NCBI GenBank assembly: GCA_002786025.1
Contig: NHNW01000047.1
Coordinates: 124,001-188,000 of the forward strand
Reading direction: 5' to 3'
DNA from: Zasmidium citrigriseum
Taxonomy: Eukaryota; Ascomycota; Dothideomycetes; Mycosphaerellales; Mycosphaerellaceae
Length of the DNA: 64,000 nt
The notes below the pieces were generated by a model. The model was given only the letters and a program-made list of their open reading frames with translations, did not search any database and was not told the origin of the DNA. Of the stretch, positions 1 through 10,802 are shown one piece after another. Both the position numbers and the translations under genes were made by a program. Positions within the stretch are counted from its first letter, which is position 1. The number at the start of each line of letters is the position of its first letter.

Positions 1-846
1 TTCCTCGTCGGTCTCCTCGTCATCCATGCTCGAATCGTCAGACGAGATATCGTCTAGGGACATCTTATCAGCCTCGTCTTCCAACGGGTCGATAACCATG
101 TCCATGCCAAACTCGTCCTCCTCTCGAATGCTGGAAGCACCCCAGCTGCCACCAGAGTGTTGCTCTCTGTACTTGGCAGGGAAGTGCTGGCCAGGTATGT
201 TGATTGCCGAGTCGGAATAGGAGACGGCGTAGCTGCGTTCGCTACGCGGTGGGGAGAGGCGGTTGTCGTTGAAGGATCCAATGGCAGAGTCTCCCGACGA
301 GCCCTTGTAATGGGCATCCCATTTGCCCCATCCGGTCTTGTTGAACTCGATGTTTCCATCAGGTCCACCTCCTTGACGGTTCTCCAGCGCAGCCACCACG
401 ATGCGGCGAGCTTTGGCGACTGGTATACGGGAGAAGCCAGGGACCGTCTGGGTCAGCTCGGTCATAACGTGGCGAATAGCCAGAGGTCCATTGCCCAACA
501 AGATGCCCGGCAAATGGTTCTTGGCAAGCATGGACGGAGTGATGGTTTGGGAGCCATCCAGGCTGGAAAGGGCGCCTTTGCTGAGAGGTATACCGCTCGG
601 CTTGAGAGCCAATTCATTGTCCGCCTCTTGTTCAATGTCCATCGGCGGTGGCGACGTGTTGGTCTCGTAGACCGGGTGAGCGGCCAAGTCCGGGGAGATG
701 GAGGTCGGGGGCGTCAGCAAGGCCATGGTGGCCTTCTTCTCGTGGATGGCGGTGCCGGAGTGGTCGCTGGTGTCGCGCATCTTGGGGATATCGAGGTAGG
801 GGGTCTGTGAGGCCTGAGCCATCGCGAAAGAGGGAGCCTGAGCCAT
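1..846 (-). CDS. STB3: STB3-like Sin3-binding protein (partial, cut by window edge)
   Basis: Probable fungal Stb3, which in yeast binds the ribosomal RNA processing element upstream of growth genes and recruits the Sin3-Rpd3 deacetylase. The minus strand is open from ATG at 846 to the window edge with no stop, so the C-terminus is missing. Near the start it has the block ALLTPPTSISPDLAAHP, then LLGNGPLAIRHVMTEL, VPGFSRIPVAKARRIVVAAL and a GWGKWDAHYKG segment, which together I recognise as the Stb3 domain. An acidic Ser/Asp tail (DDISSDDSSMDDEETDEE) follows at the edge. A second in-frame ATG is at 822. A typical intron (donor GTGAGT at 987, acceptor CAG near 877) lies just upstream and could be a 5'UTR intron or join an earlier coding exon; the obvious upstream frame does not match in phase, so I start at 846. 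Confidence 0.8.
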   Translation of the reverse strand, partial: MAQAPSFAMAQASQTPYLDIPKMRDTSDHSGTAIHEKKATMALLTPPTSISPDLAAHPVYETNTSPPPMDIEQEADNELALKPSGIPLSKGALSSLDGSQTITPSMLAKNHLPGILLGNGPLAIRHVMTELTQTVPGFSRIPVAKARRIVVAALENRQGGGPDGNIEFNKTGWGKWDAHYKGSSGDSAIGSFNDNRLSPPRSERSYAVSYSDSAINIPGQHFPAKYREQHSGGSWGASSIREEDEFGMDMVIDPLEDEADKMSLDDISSDDSSMDDEETDEE

Positions 847-2760
847 GGGGAGTAGGTGGTGGTCGGGGTAGCTTTCCTGTGACGAGGGTGAGTCAGTGAC
901 GCTGTCCGACGGGATACTGTGCGACGACCAGGCGACGGCGGGCAGGCGCGACTGGCTAGGCGGTGTTGTAAGGGTGATGCGACTCACTTGACGCGGCAAG
1001 AAAGCTGGCAGAGGACTGCGAACGCGTGAGTGTGGTGATCGACCTGCTGGTGATAGCTTGGTCGAAACCGGGAATGTGGATGCGCTGGCAGCGATAGGAG
1101 TTGGCAGGCAGGCGGCGGCGAGGCGAGCAACGAGGCAATCGTTGGTTTGGTGGAGGAGAGCGTGTGTGAGTGGTTGCGGGTGCGATCAGTGTGCGAGCAG
1201 CGTTGTTGTAGTTGTTGTTGTGAGGGCGAGCGTCGAGGAAGCGTCCGGAGGCGTCGTCGCTTTGTCTTGGATCAGCGCCGCACGATCACACGGCCCACTC
1301 CTGCCAGTCATGCGCGCCGCCAGCCAATCAGGCAACAGCAGACTCGCACCTGCCCGGCCTGTCCCGCGATTGCGCTCGCGAAAGCCTGTCCGTCGCCCAC
1401 GTTGCGCAGCGGCTCTTCCTCGCCAGCGCTCCACGCCCAGATGCCCACTTGCTGCCCGCAATCGCGCGTGAGTCCTGCTTGTCCAGCGTCATCGTCAGCA
1501 TCCAACACGTTGCACAGCGAACAGCGCCCCTCCCCGCCGAGTCCGACGCAGGCCGGACGGATAGGTACTGCGGTACTCCCCCTTCTGCCGTGCCAATCTC
1601 GTCAGACACAGCCTCTTATCGGCTGGCTGAGATACTGCTGCCAAATCCGGCGCACCACGGCTATCAGCATGAGAGACAGCCCGAGCCCAGCACGCCCGCT
1701 AGGGCGTCCTCGAGCGCATCCCACCTGTTCGCGTGCTCTACCGAACAGCAATGCGGGCACCCAAGGCGCCTAGCCAGGCCCACACACAGCTCTCCATCTG
1801 CGAGCCCCTCCAAAAGATGCGCGCCGTGCAGCTACGAGGCACAAGGAAGGCCCGAAGCCGGCGAGCGACATGGGCTCGAGCATCCCGCTAACTGTCCAAG
1901 GCGCGAATGTCCCAAACGCGCCGAGACACAATCACCTCACACACGTGTTGCAGACGCTCCTCCATGGCAATCAACTTCCGGCGCAACGTGTGCAAATGGG
2001 TCGACGTGAGGAGGGAGGAGGCATCATGATCAGGTATACCGAGTGGAGACCTCGGCCGTATTGCAACGATCGCAACTCCCAACATTGCTTGTCCCATGCA
2101 CGTTGACTCGGCATCTGCTTCTTCCTATCGCGATCATTGACCCATCGTCGTTTGGCCGCTGATAGCCATTTTGCAATTAACCGACAGTGCCGTGGTAGTG
2201 GTATCACTTCGATCGCGGACAAACGTACTCCCGAGCATTCGACCTCACCCACTGTCGGATCTCAAAAGGAAGTGCTACGGTGGAATACCGGAGCTGTCAT
2301 GAGCCTCAGGAGACTGTGACAGCAGCACGATGCACCTGCGGTGCCGGTGCAATTTGCATTCAAGATAGCAGTGCGACCTTTCATGGTCTACGACGGAGCG
2401 CAGTAATGCTCACCTCACGCTCACTCCTCGAAGACCGAACGTCATGGTCAAGGCAGTGCTTATTCTTACGAGCCCACCGACTCTTCCGTTTGCGAATTCG
2501 CCGTACTTCGCTGGTATTTTTGCGTAACTACTACCAATCGTTCGGATACCGGGAAACCCAGTACCACGGACACCTGTGTCACCTGCGCACCGGGATGGAA
2601 ACATGTGACGAAGTGAGGTCACCAATACCGTGAGACTGGTCTTCGACGCATCATCCCGCGATTTAGGTGAAGATGGAAGTCTGACATCGACTTCCAACAA
2701 GTAGACCTCTCCTCTGTTCTTGAGGAGGACGCCAGTCCCTGATACACCCAGCGTAAGATT
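847..2760. other. intergenic, long 5' region of the STB3-like gene
   Basis: About 1.9 kb with no convincing gene. It holds a probable 5' leader intron of the STB3-like gene (987 to about 879), GTT/GTTG-rich sequence around 1200-1225, and only short overlapping frames without recognisable protein signal. The right-hand part is the 3' side of the membrane-protein gene ending at 2761. A long leader would suit a growth regulator, but that is inference. Confidence 0.5.
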
Positions 2761-4858
2761 CTACATGACCTCGTTCACGATCTGCTGCGGCTGCTTCACG
2801 ACAGTCTTCTCTCCCCCATCTCGTTGAGCAAGCTCTGCGTATCCGCCACCCTCGAGAGGCCTTTCGCCCATTGCGGCCAAAGAGAATCTGGCATTTGCCA
2901 TTGACTTGGGCAATGGATCTCTTCCCGGCAGCCCATGCTCCCGCATGTCCGCATCGATAGTCGAGTTCTTCGCTAGGCGAACAATGGTGCTAAAGTCAGA
3001 CGTATAGCAGCTCTTAGTAAAGAACATCGTCATGAGCCCAATGCAGACATTGAGCAAAGTGACCGCGATGGCGACGCCATATGCCAACCACAGCTTCTGC
3101 GGCGAGTAGAAGTAGGTGTTCCCGTAAAACGCCTGGGTGACATTGACCCAATCGGGACTGTACGGATTTCTCGAGTTGTATCGCAACGACTCCGAACTAG
3201 TCATCGACACCGTCACCTTGAAGAAGAGCTCGACCAGAGCATCCTTCAGCTTCGGCAGCTGTACGTCCGTTTCATTGGGACGCATGATGGCCGTTAGCAG
3301 GTCGAAGTACTCGCCTGAGTCCGCTGCTGCGAGCGAGCTGGCGCTTGCTGAGATTCCTGACGATAGATTTGCCAGCTCGGATGTGCTGGCGAGGGAGGTC
3401 GAGAAGGCCTTGGTCATCCAGGCCCAGTTGACCAAGTCCTCCTCGGGCCAGGTGCCCAGCAAGACATCGGAAAATGCCTGGAAGACGGACGCGTAAGAGA
3501 GTCTGCGTAGACTATATCTCAAGGACTCGTCGCCGATCGTGGGGATGTCCCTCGCCGGTAAGGATTCAGTCGCTTCTCGATGAACCGTTTCTATGCCAGG
3601 CAAGATGTCGAAGTCCATGTTGAACCTTGAATAGTCGTCGTCGTAGATGAGACCCGTGCCGTTGACGATCGATTCGATGTCGATGTGCTGTGTCTGATCG
3701 GAGCCGTCCCAGGTGAAGCGGATGGTGTATAGTCGGTCGGTGATATGGCATTGTAGTAATGTGGACCCGTCGAAATATTAGTCCATGTCTACCTCTTCTT
3801 TGACGCCGTCCACGACTGTCCTTTCGACATATTTCCCTTTCGGAATCACAGCAATGTAGAGGACGTCCGGGGGCATCGGCCCCATGGGAATGACGGCATC
3901 GTAGTTGAAGGTCCAGTTCCCAGAAGAGTTCGTGGTGAAGGGCAGGGCAGCATCGCCGTCCACGTTCGCATAGCTGTGTCGTTTGACCCACGAGTAAAAC
4001 TGGTACTCTGGACCATCTCTATTGTCGATATAGCTCGCAATATTCTCTTTAAGAGCCTCCTGTACTTCCGCATCCATCTCATCGCAGATCATATGTGGCC
4101 AAGGCGATGTCACACTGTACGAAACATTGATGGCTTGCGCCGAGATGGGGAGAATGTCGCCTGTACTCATGGCTGCTTGGGCGATGTTGGTCACTTCTTG
4201 GCTGGGTCCGAGAGAAGATACCGTCAAGTACCCCAAGGTGCTCATGTTGGAGTAATCGATGTTGTTGAACGCGAGACTGTCGAACGCTGGGAGGTTCACG
4301 CCCATGCCATATTTTTGCACTGGAAGGTCGCGAAACATGATCGATAGCGATGCTGGGGCGACAATTGCGGCGAGTGGGAGCAACCTGATGAGTTAGCATT
4401 GGTCTGCTGAGGCATAGGGATAGAACATACCATGCTGTGATGGCGATCAGGGCCAACAAAGGGTACTTGTAAAAGGCCACGATGCGAAAGAGCGAGATCA
4501 GATCGTGCAGCGCTGCATACCACTGATCCAACTGGTCCAGCTTGAAACTTTCCATCCGCATCGCTCGAAACACCAACTGCATATAGGCGATCGAAGTCGC
4601 GAGCACCAGGCCTGCCTTGACGACAAACGCGAAAGCGTTACCGGCCGTGAGATTGATCTGTTGCTCCGTGGTCTCCCATCCTGCGACTTTGAATTCCCTC
4701 GCGTCGACCTCAGAGCCGTGGAGGGAGGTGTAGAATGCGTGATGCCCACATGCGAGAGCGGTTGCGAGTAGGAGCGAAGAGATCATCAACGTTGACGCTC
4801 TCCAGTGACTTCGAGTCTGTGCATGATTGTCTGGTCGGTCTCCTGTGTTAGCAGCCAT
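2761..4858 (-). pseudogene. multi-pass fungal membrane protein with in-frame ochre codon
   Basis: Two exons: 4858-4431 and 4384-2761, separated by a 46-nt intron (GTATGT...TCATCAG) that joins a Trp codon. The product would have an N-terminal membrane anchor (about residues 24-46), two further hydrophobic stretches, a long N-glycosylation-rich loop (several NxS/T sites) and a C-terminal hydrophobic segment (LWLAYGVAIAVTLLNVCIG), an architecture common to uncharacterised ascomycete plasma-membrane proteins. A TAA at 3780-3778 interrupts the frame, yet the same frame continues with good protein character (YFDGSTLLQCHITDRLY) to the TAG at 2761. If used, the stop leaves 344 of about 683 codons. 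CAA to TAA is one C-to-T change. A 99-nt in-frame intron spanning the stop is possible, but its donor (GTAGAC) is poor. Function unknown. Confidence 0.65.
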
Positions 4859-5502
4859 GTCCAGCCGTCTGAACGATCATGCGGTAGCAAAACAGGAAGA
4901 GTGTTGCCATGAGAGCTCGCGGAACGTCGCACGATAACAACACTCTTCGCCAGGCTATACCGGTGAGGAGAGTATCTGGCCTAATGCAGTGCAACTCATG
5001 TTGCCAGGCGCTTAACACTTCCTAGCCTGCAGCAGCTGAAGGGAAGAATCCTCATGGAGGCTCGGCTCGTCCAGGGTGTCGTCCATCATTGCATTGCCAA
5101 CCCTTCTGAAGCGATTCAGCTGGAAAATTGATTGTGCACGTTCCTCTTCAACCGGCAAGCATTCTCAGAAGGTCTCCATCTGTAAGAAAGTTAACATGTC
5201 AGTAAGCTGCAAAGTTGCCTTTTCCTTCAAGTACTTGAACCTCTGCACGTATGGACAAAAGCCGCCACAAGCTATCATGCACTTCGAGCAACGCATGTGG
5301 TGATTGAAAGGGGCCACAACGTCTTGGCTCCAAGGCCGCTTAAGTGGGCGAAATCCTTGTAAGCGATAAAGAGCGATAAATATAGACCGACCTGCTAAGA
5401 AAGAGATGTTTTCGCTAGAGTCCTGGGTTGCTGATTTGGTGAATTGAGTGGTTGCGGCGATGATCTGGACGGATGGCGAGGTCCTGTTGGCCAGATTCGG
5501 CT
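4859..5502. other. intergenic
   Basis: Promoter side of the membrane-protein gene and 3' side of the ferric-reductase gene, both on the minus strand. A small 75-codon plus-strand frame (5076-5303) has no recognisable features. I see nothing else here. Confidence 0.5.
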
Positions 5503-7302
5503 CTACATGGCGAACTCCTCGTTATGGAACCACACTTCCCTGCCTCTCTTGACCCATCTTCCGACATCTTTCCGCAACGTCTTGCTAATGCTTCTTGGAC
5601 CACAGACCAGCACAGCGACTCGCTCAGTGCTGCTCTGTGAGAAGACTTGTTCAACGATCCGTGTCATGTCAGGTCGGCCAGCTGTCACTGATACCCCTGA
5701 GTCGGTCTTCTCTTCCGTTCCATTCGCCATGAGGGGCTTCTTCTGGTCTTCAAGTTCAATGCCGTCCTCACCAGGCACTTGCTCCTCCTCATCGCCGACG
5801 ACAAAGTCTCCGGCGCTCGACGAGCTGGCATTGCCATCTGTGTTCTTCGTGAGATAGACACGAAGCCTTTCTATGAATCCCTCCTTCTCCTGTTGGTTGG
5901 TTGGTAAGGCCCAGGAAACATCGGCCATAGATCGCGCTACCCAGAGGAAGTTCACTCTCTGTCTTCTGTAGCTCCCCTTCCCGGGACTCAAGTCGCCGAG
6001 AAGCTGGCGATATAGAGGGACGATGAATGTTGCTCCTACACCGCCGGCCACGAAGAGGATCCTGTCGAATTGGAGCAGGTTGTCGGGATGGGATGCCAGT
6101 CCATAGGGGCCTTCGATGGATAGCTTAGGAGAGAATGTCTTGTTCTGAGCAAGCTTGGCCGTGTTGCCGTCCAGTATCCGTGCCACGAAGCGTACCTGGC
6201 CGTCGATGGAAGGGATAGAAGCCACGGTGAAGGGGTTGCTGCGGAAGGTTCGTAAGAGAGGATGGCCAGCTAGGGAGATGTAGGCATGTTGCCCAGGCTG
6301 CCACGTTGCGAAGCTCTTGGCCTTTGGTGTAGTCTTGTTGACGGGGAGTGTTATGTCGAGGAGGTTCGTTCCAGGGAGGTGATTGATGCTTGCTGTCTGA
6401 CTTGTGGTAGCCATGAAACGGAGAACGATGTTGATGGCGTAGATGAGGAGCGTCTCGTAGAGATAGATCCTGATGTGTGAGACATGGAAATATAGCACAG
6501 GTAGCAAGGCAGTCGCAAGGACTACATGGACGATATAGAATACCCGATAGCTCCAGTCCCGGACGGGCTTCAAGGCGGTCGTCCCAACTACCATGAAGGC
6601 GATGATTCCGAAGACGCCGCAGAGGACGTATGCTTCCTGTAACTTGGCCACCAGGAGATTCGACAGTACGTAGAAGTTGAGGTATAACACGGCATGACAG
6701 CATAGCAGGAGTGTGATGATGCGGCCGAGGAGCTGGTGTATTGAGATTAGGCTCTCGTGAGACTGTCCCGTCAAGAGCTGCATTGGCGAGTATGGCGACT
6801 TCAAGGATAGCAGGTAGTGAAAAGGCAGCTGAGAAGCTCCCACGATGCCGAAGCGTTTCGTCATGTGCAGATAGTCTATCCATATTGTAAGCAGTGTATC
6901 TTCAAGAAGAGCGACATACTCACCATCTCCCGTCTGAACGAAGGATAGCATGAGAAGCCACAACGTCCAAACTCCAGCTCCAAGTACTTCTCCCTTCGTA
7001 CCCCAGTAGATTCCTGCAATATCAACACCATCACTACACCACCAAGCAAAAGCTCGCCATCTCGTTGCCAGGCCCGAGACACTAAGTCCATGACCTAGTC
7101 GTGCCTGCTTGGCATACGGCGAACTAGGAGTCTGAAGGTCTTGCTTCGACAGCGCTTTCCTCTGGATCCACGAAACGAGATAGTAGCATTGTATCGCCAG
7201 CAGCGGCACGATCACCGAGACTTGAGCAAGGGTGCCATAGAAGTCCAGATACTCCCGCCGCTGGAGCTTCTGCTCGTGTGTGAGGTCGACGAAGTGGTAC
7301 AT
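5503..7302 (-). CDS. ferric-chelate reductase / NOX-like transmembrane flavocytochrome
   Basis: Transmembrane electron carrier that moves electrons from cytosolic NAD(P)H through FAD and two hemes to an outside acceptor, usually ferric chelates. The start is ATG 7302. An intron at 6923-6876 (48 nt, GTGAGT...ATAG) has no stop and keeps frame, so unspliced reading gives 599 codons but the mature protein is 583 aa; the splice restores the family motif GDDYLHMTKRFG. Heme ligands appear as two H-x13-H pairs (mature about H173/H187 and H243/H257). The FAD site shows PGQHAYISL and SNPFTVASIP, then EGPYG, the pyridine nucleotide site FVAGGVGATF and the C-terminal VLVCGPRSISK, ending in HNEEFAM. Several N-terminal membrane helices are visible. 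It could be an iron reductase or a superoxide-forming NOX-like enzyme; sequence alone does not decide. Confidence 0.9.
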   Translation of the reverse strand: MYHFVDLTHEQKLQRREYLDFYGTLAQVSVIVPLLAIQCYYLVSWIQRKALSKQDLQTPSSPYAKQARLGHGLSVSGLATRWRAFAWWCSDGVDIAGIYWGTKGEVLGAGVWTLWLLMLSFVQTGDGEYVALLEDTLLTIWIDYLHMTKRFGIVGASQLPFHYLLSLKSPYSPMQLLTGQSHESLISIHQLLGRIITLLLCCHAVLYLNFYVLSNLLVAKLQEAYVLCGVFGIIAFMVVGTTALKPVRDWSYRVFYIVHVVLATALLPVLYFHVSHIRIYLYETLLIYAINIVLRFMATTSQTASINHLPGTNLLDITLPVNKTTPKAKSFATWQPGQHAYISLAGHPLLRTFRSNPFTVASIPSIDGQVRFVARILDGNTAKLAQNKTFSPKLSIEGPYGLASHPDNLLQFDRILFVAGGVGATFIVPLYRQLLGDLSPGKGSYRRQRVNFLWVARSMADVSWALPTNQQEKEGFIERLRVYLTKNTDGNASSSSAGDFVVGDEEEQVPGEDGIELEDQKKPLMANGTEEKTDSGVSVTAGRPDMTRIVEQVFSQSSTERVAVLVCGPRSISKTLRKDVGRWVKRGREVWFHNEEFAM

Positions 7303-7713
7303 TTTGGCCAGAAATTAGTATCGGACTGGATGTATTTTAACGCATCTCCATCATCCGAGATGCAAAATCTTTGCACTCAATCCATGTCGATGGAAAATCG
7401 TCGTGAGTTGGAGGATGCGTGGTCTATCTCGCTCCTGCCAGCCCGGAGGAATGTCTATTTTTAGCGCGGCACGGCACGTGTCAGCGATTTCCTCGCTGCT
7501 GATCTCAACTCTGCTCACAACAACATATCAAACATTGGCGACGAACGATACACTTTCAATTCTGGACTATCAAAGCACACTCCATCTCATTCACCGACGA
7601 GTTTTACTGTGCTGTCGTCTCTTCTTTCAACACCTCCAACAAATACTTGATTATCGAAGAACGGCAGAGCACGGTAAAAGACATTCAGTTTCAACTCTGG
7701 AGCGCCGAAACAG
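7303..7713. other. intergenic, promoter of the ferric-reductase-like gene
   Basis: 410 bp between the reductase start and the thiolase stop. One GATAA-type site on the minus strand is at about 7651 (ATTATC on plus), a motif read by iron-responsive GATA repressors, but a single copy is weak evidence. Confidence 0.35.
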
Positions 7714-9082
7714 TTACATCTCTGAGCAGAACAAGCCTGCCATGCCCATGCCAGTTCCCAGACACATAGAAGTGAGCAGGACCTTCTTCTGAGTCCTCCT
7801 GCACTCGCTCAATCCACAAACGATCTGCCTCACGCCAGTCATACCGAATGGATGGCCCAGAGCAATGGCCCCGCCTCTGGGATTCATCTTGGTCCAGTCG
7901 AGCTGCAGAGTGTCCCTACAGTACACCGCCATGGACGCAAACGCCTCATTGATCTCCACGATATCAATGTCCTTGTGGAGATCCAGATTGTACTTTGCGA
8001 GGAGCTTTGGGATCGCGAGCGTGGGGCCGATACCCATGATGCGTGGCTCAAGACCTGCAATTGCGCAATTGACGTACTTGGCCACGATAGGCTGGCCCAA
8101 CTCGAGAGCCTTGGAGCGCTTCATTATGAGCAAAGCAGCGGCGCCATCAGTGATCTGGGAGCTGTTACCGGCCGTGCTGCGACCATCCTCTGCGAAAGCT
8201 GGCTTCAACTTTTGGACCTTCTCGAATGTGGTACCATAGCGGACTTCGTCCTTGGTGACGAGGATGTCTTGGCCGTCCTTCTTCACGGTGATGGGAACGA
8301 GCTCGTCGTCGAACCACCCGGACTTTTGTGCTTGTTCAGCACGGCGGTACGATTCCACTGCGTAGCGGTCCTGCTGCTCCCTAGTCACGTTGAACTGCTT
8401 GGCAACGTTCTCAGAAGTTTGACCCATGGTGAGCATGCAGTCGCTGGCTTCTTGATTGGCAGTGATCTCCTCCACGAATGGGCGATCCATGCGGTCGTTG
8501 CCTTCGCTCAGCATTTCAGCGCCAATGGCCACACCTGTGGAGAAGCATGTCAGCACACAGGATTCTGATTAACAAATTCGATTGACAATACACTCACCAA
8601 TATCAATGAGTCCAGTTGCGACCTCGTTGGCAATGTGTGCCGTGGCTGTCAATCCACTCGAGCAGAATCGCGAAGAACTGCTCGCAGCCACGCAGTTGGG
8701 GAAGCCGGCAGCAAGGGCAGCTGCTCGACAGTACAGCGCCGCCTTGCCATCACGAACGTTGCCCAAGCAAATGTCATCTACCAGGGCCGGGTCCAAGTTG
8801 CACTTGGCTCGAACTTGCTCCAGGATGCGCAGAGTGATGCCGTCCAGGGTAGTGTCTTTCATGGCGCCAGTCTTGTACTTGCACAGTGGCGTGCGAATGG
8901 CCAGCGTGATGACAACATCGTCTGGATTCTTTTGAAGACTAATACAGGCCTGTCAGTCATCTACACATCTCTTTATGTGGTGCATGAAGTTGATGAGCGT
9001 ATGTGGTGGCGGCTTACATCTTGTCCCTCGGGCTGGCAATGGGATTGAGATGAGTGAGAACCGACTTCAGACGATCTGCCAT
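7714..9082 (-). CDS. POT1: peroxisomal 3-ketoacyl-CoA thiolase (PTS2)
   Basis: Last step of fatty-acid beta-oxidation: cleaves 3-ketoacyl-CoA to acetyl-CoA and a shortened acyl-CoA. Three exons: 9082-9018, 8938-8598 and 8534-7714, with introns of 79 and 63 nt; product 408 aa. The first exon encodes RLKSVLTHL at residues 4-12, an exact R-L-x5-H-L type 2 peroxisomal targeting signal. The C-terminus (FCSEM) is not a PTS1. The nucleophile Cys lies in RFCSSG (about residue 114), with EINEAFAS, the active-site His in GGAIALGHPFG (about 363) and the second Cys in CLGTGMGMA (about 393). One small departure is GMTG where GxSG is usual. The same-strand neighbour ends 238 bp upstream. Fungal thiolases are often paralogous, so the symbol is by family. 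Confidence 0.9.
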
Positions 9083-9319
9083 TTTGATGTTGTATGTGTG
9101 GATCTCGAAACTGATGATGAGGATTGAGCGAGGCCTGTGTTCTGGACAACTGTGTCGGTTTTGTTAACTGACAGGTCTATGCAGAGTAGTAGGCTCGGGC
9201 TCGTTGCCGAGGTGAGCCAACCCCTCCCAGCCTCTTGCCTCGCTCCCTGTTGTACCTCTCACATCAAGCACGTTGCGCATTATTATCATTGTCATTCATA
9301 CGCCCTCCTCTTGATGCAG

Positions 9320-10629
9320 CTAAGACAGTGTCGTCTTCTCATCACGACTGTCACCTCTACGCTTCAACCTGCTCTGCACAAGTCCCTTCAACGCCTCGGC
9401 AACGTTCGATGTGCTCCGTGACAGCGAATGACCTCCCGCAGAATCGCGCCTATCCGGAACATCTGGCAATGGCTTCGTCATGCTCCATTCTGGTCGTCGA
9501 GAGACACTCTTGCTGGGCTCTCCGTCCGTGGTCAAGACATTGAATTGATGGGACAGATTCACAGCGTCCCTCGGAGGCTGTCTCTTCTTGACCGGCGAGC
9601 CGTCTCGACTCCTCGATTTGGTTGGCGAGAGCCGAATGCCTGGCGGATACGACAGACGTCCGCTGGTGATTGTGTCTTTGGGAACGGCAGGTGCTGCCGG
9701 AGACCGCTCAAGCTCGCTTCTTGGAGAGAGCACTGGCGATGGAGCTGGAGTGTCCTCGACCTCATACCCACTGATCAAGTCGAATCCGATATCCTCAAGT
9801 TGCCCTGTGAGGTGGTCAGTCAAGTCCTTGCAAAGCGTACATAGGGTGACGACTTACTTGCGGTCCGGCAGTGATATCTGAAGACAGCGTACGGCTGGTC
9901 GACTGGATCAATCAAAGCGTAGGTGTACATTCTCTTCGGCTCGCCTCTCTTCACACGACCCACGCCATCCATTCTATACTCCAGTCAGTCCGTATCTCTG
10001 TCCGCAGCATGTTGGTTCACTTACCGAAACCCGCATCCTCCGTCCACGCCCTTCTCCCACTTCTCCCACAACGTCTCTTCTCTGCGTCTGGCCTTACTCC
10101 TAAATACCTTGATCTCAAAGCCACCAGTTGGATCAACACCGCCCTCCTCTTTCTTAAAGAAGAAGCCTCGCTTCTCAAACACCCTCCTACCGTCAAAGGA
10201 ATCGGTGCTGCCATACAGGCCGAAGCTCAGCTTGCCGGCCCATCCATCTTCCTCGCCGACACCCCATGAGAGCACACACTTGCCGCGGAGGAACAGCTTG
10301 AAGTAGAAGAAGTGCGTCTCGACTCGCTTCTTGCCATTCTGTTCGTCGAGGTGGGGAGGTGGCTCGGGACAGAGGTAGTGAATCCAGAATTGAGAGCCTG
10401 GATAGATTGGGATGTAGACTTCGGCGGTTCGCGATGGGTTCGATGTTGGGGAGCTTGGATCGGCGGCATTCGAGGTTGGAGGTGTCAATTTGTAGGTGTT
10501 GACGGTACTCGAGGGGTGCTCTTTCCGTGGTGAAGGCGTCAGAGGCATGGAAAGAGGGGCATATTCGGGGACGCTGCGGGCGTCGTACTGCGTTTGCAGT
10601 GAAATGCAAATGCCGCGATACGTCGGCAT
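9320..10629 (-). CDS. conserved fungal protein of unknown function
   Basis: Three exons: 10629-10025, 9973-9858 and 9804-9320; introns of 51 and 53 nt with GTAAGT donors, phases agreeing at both joins; 401 aa. The start is ATG 10629 (MPTYRGICISLQTQYDARSV). The first 200 residues form a probable beta-rich domain (YIPIYPGSQFWIHYLC, HFFYFKLFLRGKCVLSWGVG, GKLSFGLYG). The middle exon gives YALIDPVDQPYAVFRYHCRT. The C-terminal third is Ser/Pro-rich, low complexity and basic near its end, with several SP sites. No signal peptide or membrane segment. This N-terminal pattern recurs in uncharacterised ascomycete proteins, but I cannot name a function. The spliced frame is strong evidence that it is a real gene. 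Confidence 0.75.
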
Positions 10630-10802
10630 TGCTGTCAACTGTGCTGTGAGGAAAAATTATTCGGGAGGCGATGTTGTTGGCTGATGCTGATGCAGGAGCG
10701 ACGCGAGTAAATTTGTTGGACGAGGAAGTCGCGGCGGCGGGGCGTCATTCACGCGGGATTTCAATCACATGCAAATTTGGATTCCACGTCTGTTTAGAGA
10801 TG

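Noticed and set aside
157..810. 217-codon plus-strand frame opposite the STB3-like gene
   Set aside because: It is the antisense of a recognisable gene and has a low-complexity translation.
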